Assembly: GCA_964528315.1 (NCBI GenBank)
Contig: CAZGRO010000067.1
Coordinates: 1-7,653 of the forward strand
DNA from: JALHTG01 sp964528315
GTDB lineage: Archaea > Thermoproteota > Bathyarchaeia > 40CM-2-53-6 > JALHTG01
Direction: 5' to 3'
Length of the DNA: 7,653 nucleotides
The position numbers and the translations under genes are program-made. Below, piece by piece: positions 6,103 to 7,653 of the stretch. Positions within the stretch are counted from its first letter, which is position 1, and every line of letters begins with the position of its first letter. The notes beneath the pieces were generated by a model that did no database searches, was not told the DNA's origin, and saw nothing but the letters and a program-made list of their open reading frames with translations.

Positions 6103-6801
6103 GTGAGAATAACGCGGATATCTTTCACGGTGTGGTGTAAAAACGATCGAGCGCTCGTGCGGACGTTACGACGACTCCAGGAAGTGCGTCGAAAAGGAGA
6201 CGAAATCATAGTCGCAGATCTAGGCAGCCAAGATCCAGCAGTCACCGAGGCTTTGGCTGAGCTGCCGGACTCCGCAATTCGCCTTCCCAGCCATCTCAAG
6301 ATAAGCGAGGCACGCAATGCCGCCATGTCCGCAGCATCCGGGGACATAGTCGTGAGTATGGATGCAGACACTTGGGTGCCAGACAACATTGCAGTAGAGC
6401 TGGAGAAGGCCTTCGCCAATCCTTGGATCGTGGCGGTTGCGTGTAATGTCAGAGCTTACCCGTGGGCCGAGACGGGGCAGGATAAAGTCTTTCTCTGTCT
6501 TCTGAATCTACGATTCAAGTTGACATTTCGTACAAGCCGTCCCTGTGCACGAGGGGAATTTCAGGCATTTCGCAACATAGGTATTCGTTACAATCCGAAT
6601 CTGTACAGCAGCGAGGACTGTGAGATTATGGAAAGGCAAGGCCGACGAGCAATCTTCCTCAACCATGTGACCGTCTACGAATCTCCCAAACGATACCGCA
6701 TGCAAAGCTACCTTGGCACATTCTTCATGTGGTTTAGAGACTGGTTCATTCTGAAGGCCTTCAAACGTTCCTTACCCTACGTCACTATCCCGAAGGACTG
6801 A
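6103..6801 (+). CDS. Family-2 glycosyltransferase (GT-A fold)
   Basis: A short, 232-residue GT2 enzyme that would transfer a sugar from a nucleotide-sugar to a lipid, glycan or protein acceptor on the cytoplasmic face. The first strand ISFTVWCKNDRALVRTLRRL and EIIVADLGSQDPAV (34-47) match the nucleotide-binding half. SEARNAAMSAASGDIVVSMDADTWV holds the metal-binding DxD (Asp87-Ala-Asp89). YSSEDCEI (168-175) supplies the acidic ED pair expected for the catalytic base. VYESPKRYRMQSYLGTFFMWFRDWFIL at the C-end is amphipathic to hydrophobic and may touch the membrane; no full transmembrane helix is clear. Start is GTG at 6103-6105, with GAGGTG overlapping it, so it may be read from a message shared with the flavoprotein gene 37 nt upstream. 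Acceptor and donor are unknown; no other glycan genes are in view. Confidence 0.83.
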   Translation: MRITRISFTVWCKNDRALVRTLRRLQEVRRKGDEIIVADLGSQDPAVTEALAELPDSAIRLPSHLKISEARNAAMSAASGDIVVSMDADTWVPDNIAVELEKAFANPWIVAVACNVRAYPWAETGQDKVFLCLLNLRFKLTFRTSRPCARGEFQAFRNIGIRYNPNLYSSEDCEIMERQGRRAIFLNHVTVYESPKRYRMQSYLGTFFMWFRDWFILKAFKRSLPYVTIPKD

Positions 6802-6904
6802 TCCATTTCCACCTGTGTTTCCAGGATATCAGAGAAAGCGGGAATTTGATCAACAGAAACCTTAAACAAAAGGTGAGGTCATCCAGTAGGCCGCCAATCA
6901 ATGT
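6802..6904. other. Spacer between glycosyltransferase and tRNA genes
   Basis: No coding signal is supported here. Apart from the tRNA promoter-like element at about 6856-6868, I see no T-tract terminator, repeat or conserved RNA fold. A frame opening near 6846 runs through the tRNA gene and is not a protein gene. Confidence 0.5.
6856..6868 (+). promoter_or_regulatory. Likely BRE/TATA promoter of the tRNA-Pro gene
   Basis: GAAACCTTAAACA combines a BRE-like GAAACC with a TATA-like TTAAAC about 40 nt before the first base of the tRNA. Transcription would begin near 6890 and give a short 5' leader to be removed by RNase P. The same GAAACCT starts the putative M20-gene promoter. Confidence 0.42.
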
Positions 6905-6925
6905 GGGGCTGTCTGCTAGATGGCA

Positions 6926-6998
6926 ATTCTGCTGGGTTAAACCCAACAGATGTGTCAGGCAAATCTGGTCTAGATGGTCCGATGAATTGGCCAGGATG
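6926..6998 (+). other. D-loop insertion of the tRNA-Pro gene, probable second intron
   Basis: Removing about this span restores an 8-nt D-loop. The exact ends are uncertain by several bases. The insert folds strongly: CAATTC (6924-6929) pairs with GAATTG (6984-6989), extended by TGG (6921-6923) with CCA (6991-6993) around one bulged G. Inside are hairpin TGGGT-TAA-ACCCA (6933-6945) and a longer one pairing CTGGTC (6965-6970) with GGCCAG (6989-6994). I could not fit a perfect bulge-helix-bulge; TGGC/GCCA with bulges AAT and GGA is the closest, which would splice out 6927-6995 instead. No C/D-box pair or intron-encoded protein is present. Confidence 0.55.
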
Positions 6999-7014
6999 AG
7001 CTACGTGGCTTGGG

Positions 7015-7034
7015 AAGGCAACCACCTTCAAGAA
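7015..7034 (+). other. Canonical 20-nt tRNA intron at position 37/38
   Basis: The predicted precursor has a near-standard bulge-helix-bulge. CTTG (7009-7012) pairs with CAAG (7029-7032). The 3' bulge is AAC (7033-7035), directly before the anticodon stem. The 5' bulge is GGA (7013-7015), before a hairpin AGG/CCT with loop CAACCA. Cutting after the second base of each bulge removes 7015-7034 and joins G37 to C38, giving loop CTTGGGC. One T (7028) is left unpaired, or the 5' bulge is 2 nt with AAGG/CCTT pairing. It is the target type of the archaeal tRNA splicing endonuclease. Confidence 0.75.
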
Positions 7035-7073
7035 CCCACGTGATCCGGAGTTCAAATCTCCGCAGCCCCACCA

Positions 7074-7235
7074 TCCGACTGATTCAGTGTTGATCTCAAT
7101 TGGCCTTTGAAGGGGGGCGCGTCGGCTAGGCCCGTGCGGAATGTGGTGGCGTCCGTATTTGAATAAGCGCGTATCTTAAGAAGTCTATTCAACCCAATGT
7201 TTACGCAAGCTAAGCTCACATGTGGACGTGGCATC
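7074..7235. other. Spacer between tRNA and membrane-protein genes
   Basis: No gene is supported here. An A/T-rich TATTTGAATAAG at about 7156-7167 could be a TATA element for the next gene, with transcription beginning near 7190, but the match is loose. No oligo-T terminator follows the tRNA. If the next gene starts at the in-frame ATG at 7197, the spacer is correspondingly shorter. Confidence 0.35.
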
Positions 7236-7653
7236 ATGGGCAGACGCACGAAGGTGCTCGGCGCACTGATCGGAGTCTTGATTGTGGGTTTCGCTGCGGC
7301 CCTAGCGCTGATATTGATTGGGGGTACGGAAGTTGAGGTTCTCGATGTCTGGGTTCACAGGGTGGATAGTGCTGGTCGCGCTACAGAAAGCTGGAATGTG
7401 ATTGGTCCGCATAGGGTTGGACCTATGGCTATTCCTGCTTGGACTTCTGCAGACTGGACTGCAGGTAATATCAGGATAGACATACGATTCCGGAATGACT
7501 TGGGTCACGCTTCCATGTTACGTTTTGACACACGGACATCCGGTAGAATGACCGGGCAAGTAGGCCGGAGGTGCGCAACACGGCCAGATCTGGTTCAGCC
7601 AAGAGCAGAACACGTACATACGCACTGGATGCGGATGTGGGCTGAGGATATTA
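7236..7653 (+). CDS. Membrane-anchored protein of unknown function (3' end outside window)
   Basis: An open frame of 139 codons reaches the window edge. It starts MGRRTK, followed by a hydrophobic stretch of about 22 residues (LGALIGVLIVGFAAALALIL) and then polar sequence. This positive-then-hydrophobic start is a signal anchor or signal peptide, placing the rest outside the membrane. The exported part (WVHRVDSAGRATESWNV, GNIRIDIRFRNDLG) looks like beta strands, but I recognise no domain. ATG at 7236 gives the cleanest signal; an in-frame ATG at 7197 would add 13 residues. From about 7560 the frame becomes rich in Arg, His, Trp and Met, while another frame reads more protein-like, so a sequencing frameshift near the end is possible. 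No ribosome-binding site is evident. Confidence 0.55.
   Translation, partial: MGRRTKVLGALIGVLIVGFAAALALILIGGTEVEVLDVWVHRVDSAGRATESWNVIGPHRVGPMAIPAWTSADWTAGNIRIDIRFRNDLGHASMLRFDTRTSGRMTGQVGRRCATRPDLVQPRAEHVHTHWMRMWAEDI

Larger units (their letters stand above)
6905..7073 (+). tRNA. tRNA-Pro(UGG), interrupted twice, with encoded CCA
   Basis: The mature parts build a complete 76-nt cloverleaf. Acceptor GGGGCTG (6905-6911) pairs fully with CAGCCCC (7063-7069), followed by discriminator A and encoded CCA (7071-7073). U8 is present. The D-stem is TGCT (6914-6917) against AGCT (6999-7002), with a T-T mismatch at the outer pair. The D-loop AGATGGCA has A14, G18-G19 and A21 in place. Anticodon stem CGTGG (7004-7008) pairs with CCACG (7036-7040). 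The anticodon loop is CTTGGG plus C7035, with anticodon TGG (7011-7013), hence proline. The variable loop is TGATC. T-arm CGGAG, TTCAAAT, CTCCG (7046-7062) is canonical. A73 agrees with archaeal tRNA-Pro. Two insertions break the gene: about 73 nt in the D-loop and 20 nt after position 37. Total exon length is normal once both are removed. T at position 10 and the mismatch are slightly unusual. Confidence 0.82.

Noticed and set aside
6930..6950. GTTAAAC as the anticodon loop of a tRNA-Leu(UAA)
   Set aside because: The flanking stem has a C-A mismatch, and no matching D-arm or variable arm can be built around it. The TGG loop with its intron motif gives a complete cloverleaf instead.
6926..6998. 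Box C/D guide RNA inside the D-loop insertion, as in some archaeal tRNA-Trp introns
   Set aside because: AGGATGA and CGATGAA resemble a C box but neither matches RTGATGA exactly, and no CTGA D box occurs within the insert.
6846..7043. Plus-strand open frame of 65 codons
   Set aside because: It runs through the tRNA-Pro gene and its insertions; the RNA structure explains this stretch better and the translation has no protein character.
7302..7508. Minus-strand 68-codon open frame
   Set aside because: It is antisense to the signal-anchor protein frame and has no start context or recognisable motif.

Overview
The window looks like a piece of an archaeal chromosome, probably a scaffold assembled from metagenomic or draft data. 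The archaeal signs are a tRNA gene with a bulge-helix-bulge intron in the anticodon loop, promoter-like BRE/TATA sequences, frequent GTG and TTG starts, and the protein families present. Two interruptions in one tRNA would fit the TACK/Thermoproteota side best, but I cannot place the lineage from the sequence alone. A run of exactly 100 N (3571-3670) is a scaffold gap inside a gene.

Left part (1-1350): the C-terminal third of the hydrogenase nickel-insertion GTPase HypB reads rightward and stops 6 nt before the end of HypA, which reads leftward. The two nickel-maturation partners are therefore convergent. HypA lies 27 nt downstream of a HAD-family phosphatase on the same strand, probably in one transcript.

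Middle part (1424-4305, minus strand): an N-acyl-D-amino-acid deacylase (D-aminoacylase) and an M20 zinc hydrolase of the YgeY/ArgE/DapE type, broken by the N gap. Both would release free amino acids from acylated or amide-linked substrates. From 4449 rightward, divergent from the M20 gene, runs a complete flavoprotein of the fumarate reductase/L-aspartate oxidase family. A family-2 glycosyltransferase follows it by 37 nt. The divergent spacer holds a near-perfect 17-bp mirror pair that looks like two outward promoters. The three metabolic enzymes could form an amino-acid scavenging module, but this is inference.

Right part (6802-7653): a tRNA-Pro(UGG) gene whose mature parts spell a standard cloverleaf with encoded CCA. 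It is interrupted by a 20-nt canonical intron after position 37 and by about 70 nt inserted in the D-loop. After it comes the start of a membrane-anchored protein of unknown function that runs off the window. The doubly interrupted tRNA and the mirror-image promoter region are the most interesting observations. I saw no CRISPR array, insertion sequence, rRNA or clear mobile element.
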